Made by a program: the position numbers and the translations under genes. A DNA stretch of 64,000 nt from Massilia phyllostachyos (GTDB lineage: Bacteria > Pseudomonadota > Gammaproteobacteria > Burkholderiales > Burkholderiaceae_D). This document shows positions 61,830 to 64,000 of the stretch, one piece after another; the first letter of the stretch is position 1, and each line of letters starts with the position of its first letter. The stretch lies in NCBI RefSeq assembly GCF_021044825.1, contig NZ_JAJNOC010000002.1:496001-560000 (forward strand), read 5' to 3'. A model generated the notes under the pieces. That model did no database searches. It was not told where the DNA came from and worked only from the letters and a program-made list of their open reading frames with translations.

Positions 61830-62934
61830 TTACACGCCCTGTTTCAGCGAGGCCGAGATGAAGTCGTCCAGGTCGCCGTCCAGCACGTTCTTGGTGTTGC
61901 CGGTTTCGAAGTTGGTGCGCAGGTCCTTGATGCGCGACTGGTCCAGCACGTAGGAGCGGATCTGGTGGCCCCAGCCGACGTCGGTCTTCGAGTCTTCCAG
62001 CTTCTGCTGCTCGCTCATGCGGTTGCGCAGTTCGAGTTCGTACAGCTTGGCGCGCAGCATGTCCCAGGCTTCGGCCTTGTTGCGGTGTTGCGAGCGGTCG
62101 TTCTGGCACTGCACCACGATGCCCGACGGGCCGTGCGTCAGGCGCACCGCGGAGTCGGTCTTGTTGATGTGCTGTCCACCGGCGCCGGATGCGCGGTAGG
62201 TGTCGATGCGCACGTCGGCCGGGTTGATCTCGATTTCGATCGAGTCGTCGACTTCCGGGTACACGAACAGCGAGGTGAACGAGGTGTGGCGGCCGTTGGC
62301 CGAGTCGAACGGCGATTTACGGACCAGGCGGTGCACGCCGGTCTCGGTGCGCAGGTGGCCGTAGGCGTACTCGCCGTCGACCTTGATGGTGGCGGTCTTG
62401 ATGCCCGCGACCTCGCCCTCGGACTGTTCCAGGATCTCGGCCTTGAAGCCCTTGCGTTCGCAATAGCGCAGGTACTGGCGCAGCAGCATCGAAGCCCAGT
62501 CCTGGGCTTCGGTGCCGCCGGCGCCGGCCTGGATGTCGATGAAGCAGTTCGCATGGTCCATCGGGTTGCTGAACATGCGGCGGAATTCCATCGCCTCGAT
62601 GGTCTTCTGGATCTCTTCGGCGTCGCCGCCGATGGACTCGAGCGTATCGTGATCGCCTTCTTCCTTCGCCATCTCGAACAGATCGGATGCGTCGGCGAGG
62701 TCGGCCTTGGCCTTCTCGAGCGTCAGCACGACGGCTTCCAGCGCCTTCTTCTCTTTACCGAGGTCCTGGGCCCGCTTCTGGTCGTTCCAGACGGTCGGGT
62801 CCTCCAGCTCCTGGTTGACCTGTTCTAGCTTCTCCGACTTGCGATCGAAGTCAAAGATACCTCCGAAGTTCGGCCTCGCGACCGGTCAGGTCGTTCAGCA
62901 GGGCGGAGATGGCATTGATGCGTTCAGCTTCCAT
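61830..62934 (-). CDS. prfB: peptide chain release factor 2, with programmed +1 frameshift
   Basis: 367 residues if the ribosome shifts. ATG 62934 begins [18 protein letters not shown]; codon 28 is an in-frame TGA at 62851-62853, preceded by CTT. A CGGAGG (plus 62860-62865) lies upstream as an internal Shine-Dalgarno. Reading CTT then +1 continues with [11 protein letters not shown] and the rest of RF2. The stop-recognition SPF is in [14 protein letters not shown] and the peptidyl-transferase GGQ is at 252-254. Recognises UGA and UAA. Confidence 0.96.
62851..62865 (-). promoter_or_regulatory. RF2 autoregulatory frameshift site
   Basis: Minus-strand order: CGGAGG, three-base gap TAT, CTT slippery codon, TGA. 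When RF2 is scarce the UGA is read slowly and the ribosome shifts +1; when RF2 is abundant, translation stops. Same architecture as E. coli prfB, with CGGAGG replacing AGGGGG. Confidence 0.93.
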
Positions 62935-63079
62935 GATAGTGGCAGTCTTCTTGAATTGGTGGAATCGAACCTTCGATTATACCCCAGGACGGCACCAGGC
63001 CCGCCATGGTTCGCACATGGCTTGCCCCAGCGCAGCCGGCTACCGTATCATCGCCCGGTTCACTTAGCCGGTCACCCCC

Positions 63080-64000
63080 ATGTCCCACTCTCTTCGTTAT
63101 CAAATCGGCATCGCCCTGGTCCCGGCGATGCTCAGCCTTCCCGTCCACGCCGCCAAGGCGCCGAAAGCCGGCACGACGGCCCAGCTGACGGTGCTGGAAA
63201 CCACCGACCTGCACGCCAACGTGGTCGGCTACGACTATTACAAATTGGCCGCCGAGCCCTCGCACGGTTTCGATCGCACCGCGACGCTGATCCACCAGGC
63301 GCGCAAGGAATTCGCCAACACCCTCCTGCTCGACAATGGCGACACCATCCAGGGCACGGCGCTGGCCGACTACCAGGCGCTGGTCAAGCCCCTGCGTTGC
63401 GACGAGACGCTCAGCATGTACAAGATCATGAACGCCCTGAAGTACGATGGCGCGGGCATCGGCAACCATGAATTCAACTACGGCCTGCCGTTCCTGGGCC
63501 AGGTGACCGGCAGCCGCTTCCAGGTGAAGGGCATCGAGCAGCCCAAGCGCTGCGCCGGCCCGGCCTTCCCGATGGTGCTGGCCAACGTCTACAGCGCCAA
63601 GACGAAGAAGCCGCTGTTCAGCCCCTACGCGATCATCGACAAGCAGGTCAGCGCCGTGGGCGCCGACGGCAAGCCGGTCGCCACGACGGTGCGGGTCGGG
63701 ATCATCGCCTTCACGCCGCCGACCATCATGTCCTGGGACAAGCGCTACCTCGAGGGCCGCGTCTATACGACCGGCGTGCGCGAAGCGGCGCGCAAGTACA
63801 TCCCCGAGATGAAGAAGAAGGGCGCGGATCTCGTGATCGCGATCGCCCACGGCGGCCTGGACGACAGCCCGTATTCGCCGGAGATGGAAAACGCCGGCTG
63901 GTACCTGGCGCAGGTGCCGGGCATCGACGCCATGTTGCTGGGCCACTCGCACCAGCTGTTCCCGAACCCGGCCAGCACGGCCCCGCAATTCAAGCTGCCG
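63080..64000 (+). CDS. cpdB: 2',3'-cyclic-nucleotide 2'-phosphodiesterase/3'-nucleotidase, N-terminal part
   Basis: Open from ATG 63080 through the window end, about 307 residues visible. A signal peptide (about 1-24, ending VHAA) leads to TTDLHAN with Asp43 and His45, DNGDTIQGT, GNHEFNYG and GHSHQLFP: the calcineurin-like metal ligands of 5'-nucleotidase-family enzymes. The N-x-x-D-Y-Y-K region after the first motif is characteristic of CpdB/YfkN. Periplasmic salvage of nucleotides. The 3' end lies outside the window. Confidence 0.93.
   Translation, partial: MSHSLRYQIGIALVPAMLSLPVHAAKAPKAGTTAQLTVLETTDLHANVVGYDYYKLAAEPSHGFDRTATLIHQARKEFANTLLLDNGDTIQGTALADYQALVKPLRCDETLSMYKIMNALKYDGAGIGNHEFNYGLPFLGQVTGSRFQVKGIEQPKRCAGPAFPMVLANVYSAKTKKPLFSPYAIIDKQVSAVGADGKPVATTVRVGIIAFTPPTIMSWDKRYLEGRVYTTGVREAARKYIPEMKKKGADLVIAIAHGGLDDSPYSPEMENAGWYLAQVPGIDAMLLGHSHQLFPNPASTAPQFKLP

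Noticed and set aside
62851..62853. TGA in prfB as a true nonsense mutation or selenocysteine
   Set aside because: CTT-TGA with an internal CGGAGG and perfect +1 continuation is the standard RF2 frameshift.

Overview
The window looks like a chromosomal segment of an Oxalobacteraceae-type betaproteobacterium (Massilia, Duganella or a relative). This is inferred from the high GC content, the class I polyhydroxyalkanoate synthase next to phaR, the bamD/rluD/pgeF cluster and the prfB-HAD-lysS block; no rRNA gene is present to confirm it. Gene density is high. I see no tRNA, rRNA, CRISPR array, insertion sequence or prophage. Both ends cut genes: a MaoC-type hydratase on the left and cpdB on the right.

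Layout. 1-3.5 kb: acyl-CoA metabolism (hydratase end, acyl-CoA dehydrogenase, APH-type kinase, histidine phosphatase). 3.7-20.25 kb: a complete MSHA-type type IV pilus locus in two blocks, mshE-G-prepilins-mshO-P-Q and then mshI-PilN-J-K-L-M-N, with most genes overlapping by 1-4 bases. 20.4-25.6 kb: aminotransferase, orphan PIN toxin, yaaA, bamD, rluD, pgeF. 25.6-31.4 kb: phaC, phaR, rimO, metC. 31.5-37 kb: small membrane protein, trxC, DUF72, Mut7-C, cupin, lipoprotein and SGNH hydrolase. 37-43.6 kb: serB, mfd, methyltransferase, HDOD protein, small lipoprotein. 43.7-48.8 kb: a photoreceptor and cyclic-di-GMP module. 49-64 kb: DUF1428, PBP1A, OPT transporter, NAD-epimerase, LysR regulator, POT transporter, ppnN, lysS, HAD phosphatase, prfB with its programmed frameshift, and cpdB.

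The most interesting segment is 43.7-48.8 kb. A photoactive yellow protein (PYP) with the chromophore cysteine and hydrogen-bonding Tyr/Glu in place is divergent from a compact adenylate-forming ligase of the PYP-activation type. The ligase's N-terminus looks like an acyl-carrier domain with a DSL serine. Downstream of pyp on the same strand lie two GGDEF proteins, one GGDEF-only with an I-site and one GGDEF-EAL, sharing a homologous N-terminal sensor region. The MSHA ATPase MshE at 3.7 kb carries the N-terminal motif pair that binds c-di-GMP in this family. A reasonable hypothesis is that blue light sets local c-di-GMP and thereby MSHA pilus activity; the regulatory link is inference.

Repeats: five intergenic sites carry a REP-like palindrome beginning GTAG, four of them as inverted pairs. 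At four gene ends the GTAG supplies the TAG stop codon. Two other inverted-repeat elements lie at 48.84-48.94 kb and 59.42-59.54 kb.
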